Part shown: positions 40,806-50,534 of the stretch, piece by piece
Layout of the letters: every line of letters begins with the position of its first letter
Numbering within the stretch: the first letter of the stretch is position 1
Source: Streptococcus porcinus
Lineage (GTDB): Bacteria > Bacillota > Bacilli > Lactobacillales > Streptococcaceae
DNA: 64,000 nt
NCBI RefSeq assembly: GCF_901542335.1
Contig: NZ_LR594036.1
Coordinates: forward strand, 1,116,001 to 1,180,000
Direction: 5' to 3'
Program-made: the position numbers and the translations under genes
The notes under the pieces: model-generated
What the model saw: only the letters and a program-made list of their open reading frames with translations
Database searches by the model: none
What the model was told of the DNA's origin: nothing

Positions 40806-41534
40806 TCACTCCTTTTCTTTAATATCTTTTTTTACTTTCTGTAAAAGCTTTGCTTCTTCTTCAGTCATCTCATAATTTTCAAGCAAGTCTGGTCGTCTTA
40901 AATAGGTTTTGCGCAAGCTTTCCTCAAGTCGCCAGAGTCGAATTTTCTCGTGATGCCCACTCATTAAAACATCTGGAACTGTCATTCCTCGAAAGTCATA
41001 AGGTCTTGTATACTGTGGATATTCTAAGAGGCCAGAGGAAAAGGAATCATCCTGATGACTTGCTTCCTTACCGATAACATTTGGAATCAAACGAACAGTT
41101 GCATCAATTATTGTCATGGCAGCTAGCTCTCCCCCAGTCAAGACAAAATCACCAAGAGAAATTTCATCTGTGACCAGGGCTTTAATCCGCTCGTCATAGC
41201 CTTCATAATGACCACAGATAAAAATTAATTCCTCTTCTTGGGATAATGCTTCTGCATAGGATTGACTAAATGGTTGACCTGCGGGATCTAATAGGATAAC
41301 TCTAGGATTTTTTCTATCAATCGTTTCGATAGCATCATAGATAGGCTGAGCACGTAGTAACATACCTTGTCCACCGCCATAAGGCTCATCATCAACATGT
41401 CTAGCTTTTTCGGCGTTTTCTCTGAAATTATGATAGTGAATCTCTACTAACTCTTTTTCACATGCTTTTCCGACAATAGACGAGGAAAGGGGAGTAAACA
41501 TTTCTGGAAAAAGGGTTAGAATATTAATCTTCAT
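40806..41534 (-). CDS. trmD: tRNA (guanine-N1)-methyltransferase
   Basis: A 242-residue SPOUT methyltransferase that methylates G37 of tRNAs. LTLFPEMF opens the protein; [13 protein letters not shown] and [18 protein letters not shown] form the trefoil-knot AdoMet site. It overlaps rimM by 11 bases, the usual rimM-trmD order. Confidence 0.97.
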   Translation of the reverse strand: MKINILTLFPEMFTPLSSSIVGKACEKELVEIHYHNFRENAEKARHVDDEPYGGGQGMLLRAQPIYDAIETIDRKNPRVILLDPAGQPFSQSYAEALSQEEELIFICGHYEGYDERIKALVTDEISLGDFVLTGGELAAMTIIDATVRLIPNVIGKEASHQDDSFSSGLLEYPQYTRPYDFRGMTVPDVLMSGHHEKIRLWRLEESLRKTYLRRPDLLENYEMTEEEAKLLQKVKKDIKEKE

Positions 41535-42042
41535 CGTCTAAACCTTCCATAATAGCAATATCCACCCGATGGTGTTCTAAATCCACATTTAGAATAACCG
41601 AAGGAATATAAGGTAATAAAAGATCCTTTTTCCCTTTGCGTTTAACAACCCAGACATCGTTAGCACCAGGTTGTAAAATTTCTTTTACTTGCCCAATTAA
41701 CTGATTTTCCTCATATACATCTAAGCCAATAATTTCATGATAGTAAAACTCATCATCAGCTAAATCACTCAGATAGTTTTCAGATACTTTTAAGGTAAAG
41801 CCCTTATATTTTTCAATAGCATTAATGTGATTATGATCTTTAAATTTGATAATATCAAAGTTCTTCTGCTTGCGGTGATTAGATATTTCAACATCTGCCA
41901 CAAATTGATTTTTATCATCAAAAAGAGCTAGTACAGATCCTTTTTGAAAACGTTCATCAGCAAAATCACTGACAGATAAGACACGCATCTCTCCTTGCAA
42001 ACCCTGAGTGTTCACAATTTTACCAACATTAAAAAATTCCAT
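41524..42042 (-). CDS. rimM: 16S rRNA processing protein RimM
   Basis: A 172-residue ribosome assembly factor. The N-terminal domain begins [19 protein letters not shown] and the C-terminal PRC-barrel has [14 protein letters not shown] and [12 protein letters not shown]. It binds S19 and helps mature the 30S head. In many streptococci rimM follows khpA closely; here a surface protein gene and an IS element lie between them. Confidence 0.95.
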   Translation of the reverse strand: MEFFNVGKIVNTQGLQGEMRVLSVSDFADERFQKGSVLALFDDKNQFVADVEISNHRKQKNFDIIKFKDHNHINAIEKYKGFTLKVSENYLSDLADDEFYYHEIIGLDVYEENQLIGQVKEILQPGANDVWVVKRKGKKDLLLPYIPSVILNVDLEHHRVDIAIMEGLDDED

Positions 42043-42466
42043 TATTACTCCTGTATGATATACTTGTTTGATTTCATCACAATACTAATACATTTAAAAT
42101 CAATCTCTATTTTAACACCTTAAAGCTAATTTTGCATCCCCAACGAGAGATTTATAGAGGAATTATAATATCAGAAAATAACGTCAACTATCTAATAACT
42201 TTTTCAGAAAATTTTGCAAGGATAACTATTACTATAGCTAGAGCTAGCTAATGTCCTTTGATCCACTTTTTGAAACTGCCATAGTGATGATGGATAGGAC
42301 GTCGGAAAAAGTTACTATCATGTAACAAATGATAGCTGATAGTGATAACTTTTGCTTCTCAAACTGGGTCTATTATCTTCGAGTTCACCATAGTCTCCCT
42401 GATATTAGCTCTCTTTTTCTAATAGCATGTGCTAGAATATTATCTGTTGACATAACGCTTGCTAAA
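42043..42466. other. 424-base intergenic region between rimM and the IS target
   Basis: It contains a long hairpin on the - strand (about 42305-42350, AAGTTATCACTATCA with TGATAGTAACTTTTT) and two overlapping short open stretches on the - strand, one ending HHYGSFKKWIKGH with a stop at about 42251. It also contains the presumed rimM promoter with a TATAAT at about 42165. I cannot name a gene here; it looks like a repeat or small-RNA unit (see findings). Confidence 0.5.
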
Positions 42467-42493
42467 AAGCTCTCAGGTTTTAACTGAGAGCTT
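42467..42493. repeat. Left direct repeat flanking the IS (duplicated terminator hairpin)
   Basis: AAGCTCTCAG-GTTTTAA-CTGAGAGCTT, 27 bases, identical to 44031-44057. It is itself a hairpin. On the - strand this copy is followed by TTT, so it keeps the original terminator tract. Confidence 0.85.
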
Positions 42494-44030
42494 CAGATTG
42501 AAGACAAAGTCCTTAGAAATTGATTTTTCTAGGGCTTTTCTTTTTGCTAAGAGTTATAATAAAGATAAGAAGTTCTAGGAGGTCTCAGTATGTTCCACAA
42601 AGAAAATCCTAACTACAATCGCAATCAAGTTGGTTTCTATAGTTTAGATGACTTGGTTCCTAAAGACCATCTCTTGCGTCAAATTGATGAAGCGATAGAT
42701 TTTTCATTTATTTATGACTTAGTGAAGGACAGTTATTGTGCGGATAACGGTCGTCCTAGTTTGGACCCTGTCATGTTAGTGAAAATTCCCATGATTCAAT
42801 GTCTCTTTGGCATTCGTTCCATGCGTCAAACCATCAAGGAAATTGAGGTTAATGTGGCTTACCGCTGGTTTCTTGGGTTGACTTTAGAAGATAAGGTGCC
42901 TCATTTCACAACATACGGAAAGAACTACAGTCGTCGTTTCCAAGATAAACAAGTCATTGAAGCTATCTTTTCTCATATCTTAGGGCTCTGCCTGAATGCC
43001 GGGTTAATTGACCCTACTGAAATCTTTGTGGACGGTACCCATATTAAAGCAGTTGCTAACAATCACAAATATATCAATCAGGAAGTAGAGGCGCAAGCTA
43101 AATTCATGAGTGCCCAATTAGAGCGAGAAATTGCCAAAGATAGGGAAAAACACGGAAAAAAGTTGTTAGGGCTCGCCAGAGAAAAAGAGCCCACAAGTAA
43201 GAAAATTTCTACAACCGACTCTGATAGCGGTTGGTTTCATAAGGGAGAACACAAACAAGTTTTTGCTTATAATGCTCAAGTCGCTTGTGATAAATATGGT
43301 TGGGCACTAGGATATAGTATTCACGCTGGGAATGTTCATGATAGTCAGGCTTTCCCAGAACTGTTTGACCAAATTAAAGCATTACAACCAAGCTATCTTA
43401 TCGCAGACTCTGGTTATAAAACACCCAGCATTGCCCACTATTTATTATCTCTAGGTATCACACCCGTTTTTCCATATACTAGACCACGTGGCAAAAAAGG
43501 AATGCTTAGTCCTAAAGAGTTTGTCTATGATGAGTATTATGATGTCTACCTCTGTCCAGAGAACCACCCCTTATGTTATTCAACCACTACTCGAGATGGC
43601 TATAGTGAGTACAAAAGTGATCCAGCTATCTGTCAGACCTGTCCGCTATTATCAGTCTGTACCCAATCGAAAACCCATCAAAAAGTTATCACTCGTCATC
43701 TATGGAAAGAAGATTTAGAAGTCTGTGAAGACATCCGACACCAAAAAGGGATGAAAGAATGTTATCAACAGCGCAAAGAAACGATAGAACGCTTATTTGG
43801 AACAGCTAAAGAATATCACAATTTGCGCTACACGAGATTAAAAGGAAAGTCCAAAATGGAGGCAACCGTTGGACTGACTTTAGCGTGCTTGAATATGAAA
43901 AAATATAGTAAGATAATGGCGAGAATATCCTTTTTAATTGGCTTGAAAATTGCCAAAGTTAGCCCAATAATCATAATGAAAGTAAAAGAAAAGACAAACT
44001 GGAGATTTAGGCCAGTTTGTCTTCAATCTG
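42494..44030 (+). mobile_element. IS1182-family insertion sequence, 1537 bp
   Basis: The element is bounded by perfect 15-bp terminal inverted repeats: CAGATTGAAGACAAA (42494-42508) and its complement (44016-44030). Each end directly abuts a 27-bp direct repeat, consistent with a long target duplication. One intact transposase fills it. It is inserted on the + strand, against the direction of the neighbouring genes. Confidence 0.88.
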
Positions 44031-44047
44031 AAGCTCTCAGGTTTTAA
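42590..44047 (+). CDS. IS1182-family transposase
   Basis: A 485-residue DDE transposase. The N-terminal segment QVGFYSLDDLVPKDHLLRQID and RSMRQTIKEIEVNVAYRWFLG is typical of the family, with FVDGTHIKA as a candidate first catalytic Asp, ADSGYKTPS the second, and a C-terminal ERLFGTAKEYHNLRYTRLKG holding the Glu. AGGAGG precedes the ATG. The reading frame appears intact, so the element may be active. The final codons extend through the right inverted repeat into the flanking direct repeat. Confidence 0.92.
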   Translation: MFHKENPNYNRNQVGFYSLDDLVPKDHLLRQIDEAIDFSFIYDLVKDSYCADNGRPSLDPVMLVKIPMIQCLFGIRSMRQTIKEIEVNVAYRWFLGLTLEDKVPHFTTYGKNYSRRFQDKQVIEAIFSHILGLCLNAGLIDPTEIFVDGTHIKAVANNHKYINQEVEAQAKFMSAQLEREIAKDREKHGKKLLGLAREKEPTSKKISTTDSDSGWFHKGEHKQVFAYNAQVACDKYGWALGYSIHAGNVHDSQAFPELFDQIKALQPSYLIADSGYKTPSIAHYLLSLGITPVFPYTRPRGKKGMLSPKEFVYDEYYDVYLCPENHPLCYSTTTRDGYSEYKSDPAICQTCPLLSVCTQSKTHQKVITRHLWKEDLEVCEDIRHQKGMKECYQQRKETIERLFGTAKEYHNLRYTRLKGKSKMEATVGLTLACLNMKKYSKIMARISFLIGLKIAKVSPIIIMKVKEKTNWRFRPVCLQSEALRF

Positions 44048-44057
44048 CTGAGAGCTT
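44031..44057. repeat. Right direct repeat flanking the IS
   Basis: Identical to 42467-42493. It lies 36 bases past the stop of the surface protein gene and is the 5' copy of its terminator hairpin; here the T-run is replaced by the IS end, so termination may be weakened. Confidence 0.85.
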
Positions 44058-44092
44058 AGTGATAAAAACTAGTTGAACCTTTCTAATTACAC

Positions 44093-45598
44093 TTATTTTA
44101 GATTCTTTCGATAATGTTTGGCTAATAAAACAATTGTGGTAGCTCCTGCAATAACAAATCCAATTAGAGATACTATTGAAGACGCCATTTCAGATGTTTT
44201 AGGAAGCTGCGCTTTAGAATGGTTTATAGGTTTAATTCCAGCCGCAACTGCTTTATTCCCTTTGGTGTCGATAGTAACTTTTGACGATACATGATTTGGA
44301 TGACTATCTGATTGACCAACATAATCTTGCTGATCTAGTTTAGTAGAACTGGCTTTAGTAAGCGCATTTGATACTGGTTTGGACTGAGAAGTTTTGATTT
44401 GGTCTTTCTTTAAATAAAGGCTAATATTGTTACCTGGTGTTGCTTCTCCCATTTTGAAATCATTAACGCGAACGGTGTAAAAAGTTCCCCGCATCAATTT
44501 ATCTGTAAAAACTACTTTTCCTTCTGAGTCAGAAGTCATATTAGCTATTAGTTGTCCTTGTTTATTATATAAAGTAACAGACTGGTTTGCTATGCCTTGA
44601 CCTTCTTGATCACGAACGGTAAGAGTCAAAGGTATATTTGTATAGATAGGAGTTTGGTCTCCTTTTGCTTTAATATAAAAAGCGGCAGCCATGCTTGATC
44701 CCGCTTGACTGGTACGGACTGTATAACCCTGGTTTTGTCCATCAATATAGACGCTATAATTACGTGAAATTGGTAAATCACTAAAAACAGCTTGTCCGGC
44801 TTTAGCAGTTACTTTACTTGCAACTTTAACTGCTCGGCCATCAGTAATGTCATAAAGCTCTACAGTTTTGCCAGATACTAACTTACCTTCTTGTCCTAAA
44901 ATTGTTGCAGTGAAAGTAAAACTATCTTGGCTCTTACTATCATCCAAATAGATTGTCCTAGAACTACCTGGTATCGTTTCCCCATATTTTGTACCAGCTA
45001 AATAATAACTATAATAGGTACCTTCCATCAATTTCTGAGTAAAATGTACTAAACCATTTGCATCACTTGTGAGCTTTTCAATCAGGTTGCCACTCTTGTC
45101 TTTGAGACCAACCTCTTTACCAGCTAAGGGTAGTCCATCTTGGTTACGAACATAAATGTCTAATGGAGTTCTCCCATAGGCAGGATTTACAGTACCTATT
45201 CCATCAGCCGTAAAACTTGCAGCTAAATTTGAACCACTTTCACTCGTACGAAGGGTGTACCCTTGTACTTTGCCATCAACAGAAACACTAATACTTCTAC
45301 CAATTGGTAGTTGAGTAAACCTAGCTTTCCCATTATTATCTGTCAGCAATTCTTGCAAGACCTTTGAAGAATCATCCGTAGTATCAAATAATTGAACTTT
45401 CTTGCCAGCTAAAACCTTACCATTAGTATCTAGTACTGTGGCTGTAAAAGTAAATCCATAGATCTGATTACTATTCACATTAGCTGGATTTAGTGCATCA
45501 GCTTGTACAGTACTAATAAGATTCGGTTGAGCTAAAGTTAGCGTCGCTACAGTAACTAGACTCAAAATACTAGAATGAATAAATTGGGATTTTTTCAT
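44093..45598 (-). CDS. Cell-wall-anchored protein with two copies of a ~175-residue two-domain repeat
   Basis: A 501-residue surface protein. The signal peptide ends near VQADA (about 34). Two long tandem repeats follow, each beginning FTFTAT and containing two Cna-B/SpaA-like beta-sandwich units: the first half has a SVDGKVQGYTLRTSESGS-like motif (DGQNQGYTVRTSQAGS in copy 2), the second a LTSDANGLVHFTQKLMEGT-like motif (MTSDSEGKVVFTDKLMRGT). A Lys/Ser-rich linker leads to LPKTS (465-469), a membrane span and a basic tail. The sorting signal has Ser in place of Gly. Adhesion or pilus-like function is plausible but unproven. It has its own promoter. Confidence 0.85.
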   Translation of the reverse strand: MKKSQFIHSSILSLVTVATLTLAQPNLISTVQADALNPANVNSNQIYGFTFTATVLDTNGKVLAGKKVQLFDTTDDSSKVLQELLTDNNGKARFTQLPIGRSISVSVDGKVQGYTLRTSESGSNLAASFTADGIGTVNPAYGRTPLDIYVRNQDGLPLAGKEVGLKDKSGNLIEKLTSDANGLVHFTQKLMEGTYYSYYLAGTKYGETIPGSSRTIYLDDSKSQDSFTFTATILGQEGKLVSGKTVELYDITDGRAVKVASKVTAKAGQAVFSDLPISRNYSVYIDGQNQGYTVRTSQAGSSMAAAFYIKAKGDQTPIYTNIPLTLTVRDQEGQGIANQSVTLYNKQGQLIANMTSDSEGKVVFTDKLMRGTFYTVRVNDFKMGEATPGNNISLYLKKDQIKTSQSKPVSNALTKASSTKLDQQDYVGQSDSHPNHVSSKVTIDTKGNKAVAAGIKPINHSKAQLPKTSEMASSIVSLIGFVIAGATTIVLLAKHYRKNLK

Positions 45599-45674
45599 AT
45601 GTTCTCCTTTATTTTTTTTAATTAATCAGTTTATATTTGATCAAAAATACTTAACCAGTTAATTATATAGTGTT

Positions 45675-45703
45675 ATTATAGCACTTCTGAGCTTCTCGGT
45701 CAA
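45675..45703 (-). promoter_or_regulatory. Promoter of the surface protein gene
   Basis: TTGACC (45698-45703), 17 bases, TATAAT (45675-45680) on the - strand. A TTAAC-N2-GTTAA dyad at 45651-45662 lies in the leader and could bind a regulator. Confidence 0.8.
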
Positions 45704-45706
45704 TAA

Positions 45707-45743
45707 CAAAAAAAGTCCTCAGATTAGATAATCTGAGGACTTT
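45707..45743 (-). terminator. rpsP-khpA terminator
   Basis: AAAGTCCTCAGAT and ATCTGAGGACTTT (45712-45724, 45731-45743) pair, followed by seven T on the - strand. Confidence 0.9.
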
Positions 45744-45751
45744 GAAAAGTT

Positions 45752-45991
45752 TTACTTCTCATCAATAACAAGTCTAACTTTTTTTCCTTGAGTTGGAACC
45801 GAATAAACAATCGATCTTATCGCTGTAATGGTACGACCTTTTTTTCCGATAACACGACCGATATCTTGGGCATCCAAGTCAAGATGGTACTCTAGGAAAT
45901 CTGGAGTATCTTCAATTTTAATAGTAAGATTGTCTGGTTGTGAAATCAAAGGTTTCACAATGGCGATAATAAGATTTTCAATGGTATCCAT
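45752..45991 (-). CDS. khpA: KH-domain RNA-binding protein KhpA
   Basis: A 79-residue protein that is a single KH domain: the GxxG loop is in [16 protein letters not shown]. KhpA works with KhpB/EloR in RNA binding and cell elongation in streptococci. It follows rpsP by nine bases, the conserved arrangement. Confidence 0.95.
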   Translation of the reverse strand: MDTIENLIIAIVKPLISQPDNLTIKIEDTPDFLEYHLDLDAQDIGRVIGKKGRTITAIRSIVYSVPTQGKKVRLVIDEK

Positions 45992-46000
45992 AGGCTTTTA

Positions 46001-46273
46001 TTATTTTGAGAATTTTTGTTCGTGGAACTTAGCCATAACACCTTCTTTTGAAAGAATGTTACGAACTGTATCTGACGGTTGTGCTCCTTTTGCTAACCAA
46101 TCAAGAATACGATCTTCTTTTAAAGTTACTTGGTTTTCAGCAATTAGTGGGTTATATGTTCCAACTGTTTCGATGAAACGACCGTCACGAGGTGAGCGTG
46201 AATCTGCAATGTTGATACGGTAGAAAGGTTTTTTCTTAGAACCCATACGAGTCAAACGGATTTTTACTGCCAT
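46001..46273 (-). CDS. rpsP: 30S ribosomal protein S16
   Basis: A 90-residue S16 with the canonical opening [18 protein letters not shown] and the VGTYNPL segment. It is first in the rpsP-khpA operon. Confidence 0.98.
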   Translation of the reverse strand: MAVKIRLTRMGSKKKPFYRINIADSRSPRDGRFIETVGTYNPLIAENQVTLKEDRILDWLAKGAQPSDTVRNILSKEGVMAKFHEQKFSK

Positions 46274-46312
46274 TTTATAATGTCTCTTTTCTTTTTATGT
46301 TATTGTTTTGAG

Positions 46313-46336
46313 GAGAAATAGTTACTGCTATTTCTC
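46313..46336 (-). promoter_or_regulatory. Hairpin in the rpsP leader
   Basis: GAGAAATAG (46313-46321) and CTATTTCTC (46328-46336) form a perfect 9-bp stem close to the predicted transcript start. It may stabilise the mRNA or regulate rpsP. Confidence 0.5.
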
Positions 46337-46344
46337 ACTTTTTC

Positions 46345-46373
46345 AGTATACTACTTTTTCAAAAACCTGTCAA
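46345..46373 (-). promoter_or_regulatory. rpsP promoter
   Basis: TTGACA (46368-46373), 17 bases, TATACT (46345-46350) on the - strand. Confidence 0.85.
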
Positions 46374-46452
46374 GTTTTTTTCTTGACAAAGCTTTTTGAT
46401 GTTGCTAAAACTATAGAAAAGCAAAGCTAAACCATCGGATATCATGATGCTA

Positions 46453-47039
46453 TCAAAATAAATGGCCTAATAATTGCCCACCATATATCCAGAAATAACT
46501 ATAAATTAATATAGAAATAGGACGACAAATGATAATAATCATTAAGAAACGACGGAAGCTGATTTGACTAAGTCCTGTAATCATAATCATAATATCAGCT
46601 GGGGCCATGGGTGAAGCCATATTCATGATGAATAAACGTTCGTAAGTCTTAGTAGCTAGTCGGCTTTCATATTCCTTGATTTTCTTGTCATCTATAAATA
46701 AAGCAATAAAAGGCTTCCCATATATTCTGACAAGTAAGAATAAAAAGACTGAACCTAAAACAATTCCTATAACATTTAAGAAGAAACCTAATAGTGGTCC
46801 AAATGTTAAAAATCCTACAACAGTTGTTACCCCTCCAGGTACTATAGGAACAACAACTTGAAAAATTTGAAGACAAAAGAAGGCAATTGATCCCCAAAAA
46901 AGATGGTCTTTAATCATTTGGGATAATATTTTCGGATTATGAAAAATATCTAAATCCTTAACTAGGTAAACAATAAAGAGGATAGATAAAAGGATAGACA
47001 ACACCCCAATGATTTTAAATAGTTTTTTTTATCTACCAT
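46453..47039 (-). pseudogene. TVP38/DedA-like (VTT domain) membrane protein, start-proximal frameshift
   Basis: A membrane protein with several spans and the VTT-domain pattern PIVPGGVTTVVGFLTFGPLLGF. The open frame begins at a GTG (47004), but an ATG at 47039 opens MVDKKN in another frame. Adding one base to the run of eight A (T8 at 47023-47030) joins them into MVDKKKLFKIIGV, giving about 195 residues and a natural first membrane helix. It is either broken, rescued by slippage, or a sequencing error. The family moves lipids across membranes. It follows the MacB-like gene and may be co-transcribed. Confidence 0.65.
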
Positions 47040-47053
47040 GTCTTAGTCCATAT

Positions 47054-48280
47054 TTACTCATATCTTAAAGCCTCTATCGGGTCAAGTTTACTTGCCTTAT
47101 TTGCAGGTAGAAGACCAAAGATAATTCCTATTGTTGCAGAGAATAAAATCGCAATAACAGCCACATTAATTGAAACCATTGCACCTTTTAGTTTCATCAG
47201 ATTTCCTAATCCGCCTACAACGCTTAGAGCCAAAAGTAAGCCAATTATGCCACCTAAGATAGTTAACACTATAGATTCAATCAGAAATTGTGTCAAAATT
47301 TTTCCACGTGTAGCTCCTAGTGCTTTTCTCAAGCCAATCTCTCGCGTTCTCTCTGTAACAGAAACCAACATGATATTCATAACTCCGATACCACCTACTA
47401 ACAAAGATATCCCAGCAATTGATCCAATAACTGTTGTCATAATTCCAAACTGGTTATTGATGTTATTGATAAGGGTACTATTGTCGGGAATAGTATACCT
47501 TCCACCTTTAACATGAGAAAGTTCAGTTAGCATTTTAGCTGCTTTTTTACCAAGCTCTGTACTTCTTTTGACATCAGTGACATGTATATAAATTTGACCA
47601 ACTTCATTAATATTAAATTCAGAAGCAACTTGGGTGTTTGACATTACCGATTCACCTATTTCCATACCGCCTACCGAAATAGCAGGTACAGCAGATTTAT
47701 AAACTCCGACAACTAAGTAATCTTTGTCATTAACTGTGACGACTTTATTTAAAGCTTCACTATAATGATTTAAGCCGAACAATTTATTTGATAGGTTCGT
47801 ATCAATAACAATTATCCTTGAAAAATTACTATAATCTTTATCAGTTAATTGTCTTCCAGCAACAATATCATATTTTTTTATTTTGAAATAATCTTTACTT
47901 GCTCCTATTATACTAGCATCTTTCATTCGATTCTTACCGAATGCAATAGTAGCATTTGTATTATTTATAACATAATAAGAATCAATGCCATCATTATTCT
48001 TTACAATTTGTTCCAGCCACTCTCTCTTGACCTTATTAGTATCTTCTTGAATAGATAGACTCGCATAGGGACTATCATTCTTGTCATCATCGGACTTAAA
48101 ATACAAACGAATCTCTTTTTGATTATTTGCAAAGGAATCAGTGACACTATTTTTCATCGCATCTCCCAGTCCCATGATAATAACAACAGCTGAAACTCCA
48201 ATAATAATGCCTAGCATGGTCAACAAGGACCTCATTTTATGCCCCCAAATAGAACTGAGAGCAAATTTCCAATTTTCCAT
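47054..48280 (-). CDS. MacB-like ABC transporter permease
   Basis: A 408-residue FtsX/MacB-type permease: an N-terminal span (RSLLTMLGIIIGVSAVVIIM), a large extracytoplasmic MacB_PCD domain, and three C-terminal spans with ERTREIGLRKALGATRG and PANKASKLDPIEALRYE at the end. It works with the ATPase and the adaptor immediately upstream. Such three-part systems (Spr0693-0695 in S. pneumoniae, as I recall) export antimicrobial peptides and drugs. Confidence 0.92.
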   Translation of the reverse strand: MENWKFALSSIWGHKMRSLLTMLGIIIGVSAVVIIMGLGDAMKNSVTDSFANNQKEIRLYFKSDDDKNDSPYASLSIQEDTNKVKREWLEQIVKNNDGIDSYYVINNTNATIAFGKNRMKDASIIGASKDYFKIKKYDIVAGRQLTDKDYSNFSRIIVIDTNLSNKLFGLNHYSEALNKVVTVNDKDYLVVGVYKSAVPAISVGGMEIGESVMSNTQVASEFNINEVGQIYIHVTDVKRSTELGKKAAKMLTELSHVKGGRYTIPDNSTLINNINNQFGIMTTVIGSIAGISLLVGGIGVMNIMLVSVTERTREIGLRKALGATRGKILTQFLIESIVLTILGGIIGLLLALSVVGGLGNLMKLKGAMVSINVAVIAILFSATIGIIFGLLPANKASKLDPIEALRYE

Positions 48281-48291
48281 TTAATTTCTCC

Positions 48292-49002
48292 CTAGTCTAT
48301 ACGAACACAATCCGTGGTATCAGCAGTAATTTCACCATCTCGGATAACAATTTTTCTTGTTGCAAAATCTGCAATATCAGGTTCATGCGTTACCATAATA
48401 ATTGTTTTTCCTTCACGATTAAGTTCAGTCAAAAGCTCCATAATCTGTTGACCCGTCTTGGTATCTAGTGCTCCTGTTGGTTCATCTGCTAGAATGATTG
48501 AGGGGTTATTAACCAAGGCACGCGCAATAGCAACCCGTTGCTTTTGTCCTCCTGACAACTCTGATGGCAAGTGTTTCATTCTTGTATGAAGCTCAACTTT
48601 TTCTAAAAACTGTCGTGCCAATTCTCTTCTTTTTGTAACACCTACACCTGAATAAATGAGTGGTAATTCAACATTTTGCAAAGCATTTAACCGGGAAAGA
48701 AGGAAAAATTGTTGAAAGACGAATCCAATTTCTTTATTTCTGACAGCTGCTAATTTTCGGTCACTAAGTTGATCAACTTCATTACCGTTTAGCCAATAGT
48801 CACCCTCTGTCGGTCTATCTAATAAACCAATGATATTCATCAAGGTAGATTTTCCAGATCCAGATGGACCCATTATAGCAACAAACTCACCTTCTTGAAC
48901 TTCTAAATTAATACTTTTTAAAACCTGAAGTTCCTGATAGCCATTTTGATAGCTTTTAGAAATATTTGTTAACTTGATTAATTTATTTTTAGTTTCTCCC
49001 AC
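48292..49002 (-). CDS. MacB/LolD-type ABC transporter ATPase
   Basis: A 236-residue ATPase: GPSGSGKST (Walker A), [15 protein letters not shown] (signature), IILADEPTG (Walker B) and TH in [10 protein letters not shown]. It starts at a GTG preceded by GAGGTG. It lies between adaptor and permease genes with gaps of 29 and 11 bases. Confidence 0.95.
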   Translation of the reverse strand: MGETKNKLIKLTNISKSYQNGYQELQVLKSINLEVQEGEFVAIMGPSGSGKSTLMNIIGLLDRPTEGDYWLNGNEVDQLSDRKLAAVRNKEIGFVFQQFFLLSRLNALQNVELPLIYSGVGVTKRRELARQFLEKVELHTRMKHLPSELSGGQKQRVAIARALVNNPSIILADEPTGALDTKTGQQIMELLTELNREGKTIIMVTHEPDIADFATRKIVIRDGEITADTTDCVRID

Positions 49003-49031
49003 TATTGATTCACCTCGGATTCCTTGGAGTT

Positions 49032-50258
49032 TTAACCCTTACTATTAACTTTAGATTTAACATTTTTAAGTTTTTCTCCATTCTTGATATGACTAGTTGG
49101 ATTAGAAATGATCTGTTGACCAACTTTTAATCCTGTCAAAATTTCCTGGCTTTTAGCATCCGCATTCCCTAAAGTAACTTCTGTCTTAGTGACTTTGGAG
49201 CTAGAATTATCATAAGTCCAAACATATTGTTTTCCATCTTCTTTAAAGGTAGCATTAATAGGAACCAAAATGTGTTTAGTTTCGTTAACAACTTCGACTG
49301 AAACGGAAAAACCTTGTTTTAATTGATCCAAAGGACTAGTAATTTCTACTTTATAATCATAGCTTGCAGCAGATGTGGCTGTTGACCCTTGAGATAATTC
49401 GTTAGGAGTCCCATTTTTATCATTTGGATAGTTTGAAATATAGGAAATCTTACCATCCCAAGTTTTGTCAGCGTAGACTTTTGACTTAATTTTAACTTTT
49501 TGTTCAGGTTTTATAGTCGCTAAATCATATTCCGTTAATTGACCTTTGACCTGTAACTGTCCTTCTGACACAACATGAACTAAAGTTTGACTATTTTTAG
49601 CAGATGGATCAATATCATTATTAACCTCAACGACTGTACCATCATTGTTACTTGTAACAACTGTTTGATTTAAGGTCTGTTGAGCCTTTGTCAGTTCTGC
49701 TTGCGCATCTGCATAAGCATCATTCAAATCTTGTAATTGCTGGGTGTAACTAGCATTTGTTTCTTGCGAAGGTTGTTGAATAGAGTTATTGCCTGCAGCC
49801 CCACTACTTCCTTGACTAGAATTTTCTGACAACTGAGCAGAAGCCATTGGTCGGCCATAAGTTTGTAAATAGTTAATTTGGCGTCCAATTTTATTTAGGT
49901 TTCGGTTTGCTGTATCATAAGCTGCTTGCGCAGTGGTTGTAATATACTGTACTAGTTGTTGCCCTTTGCTGACTTTATCCCCAACTTTTACGGTTACTTG
50001 TGCGTCACTGCCCCTTGATTGATCAAAATAAATATATTCTTCTGATAAAGCTTTCACAGTCCCAGAAAGTAATGTTGTTGAAGAAATAGTTCCTTCTTTC
50101 ACATTTTCAGCAACATAATCCGTTTTGCTTTTTTTACTGGCTAGTTGATTCTTCCCTTGTATATAGAGAAATCCACCTATCAAGACAAGTGTTGCAACTG
50201 TTACTCCTGCAATTATTTTTTTAGTTTTTTTAGTCATTTGACTATTTTTCCTTTTCAC
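49032..50258 (-). CDS. MacA-like periplasmic-adaptor-type (HlyD/RND-MFP) protein
   Basis: A 408-residue protein with an N-terminal membrane anchor ([19 protein letters not shown]), a barrel-sandwich half ([13 protein letters not shown]), a coiled-coil hairpin with a Ser/Gln/Asn-rich insertion (about residues 130-170), and the second lipoyl half ([12 protein letters not shown]). The GTG at 50258 has GGAG at a good distance; ATG at 50237 is an alternative. It is the adaptor of the MacAB-like exporter and the first gene of the operon. Confidence 0.92.
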   Translation of the reverse strand: MKRKNSQMTKKTKKIIAGVTVATLVLIGGFLYIQGKNQLASKKSKTDYVAENVKEGTISSTTLLSGTVKALSEEYIYFDQSRGSDAQVTVKVGDKVSKGQQLVQYITTTAQAAYDTANRNLNKIGRQINYLQTYGRPMASAQLSENSSQGSSGAAGNNSIQQPSQETNASYTQQLQDLNDAYADAQAELTKAQQTLNQTVVTSNNDGTVVEVNNDIDPSAKNSQTLVHVVSEGQLQVKGQLTEYDLATIKPEQKVKIKSKVYADKTWDGKISYISNYPNDKNGTPNELSQGSTATSAASYDYKVEITSPLDQLKQGFSVSVEVVNETKHILVPINATFKEDGKQYVWTYDNSSSKVTKTEVTLGNADAKSQEILTGLKVGQQIISNPTSHIKNGEKLKNVKSKVNSKG

Positions 50259-50534
50259 TATCCTAATCTCCTTTGTTTATTGTATTAATTATATAAGACA
50301 AGTATAAAAGCTTTCTTTCTACTTGTCAAGCTAACAACATATTTTTCTCAAAATTTCATTTCTCTCAATATACTCTAATATATCAATAAAAATGAAGATT
50401 TCCACTTACATTTTTGTAAGAAAAGACCTAGGACAAAAGTCACTTGACTCCCTAAAAACTTTATCGTTCCTTTTTCATGGTTGCGATAGTCTTGTTAAAA
50501 TAGCCTTTCCAACAACTTTTAGGAAGGCTATCTC

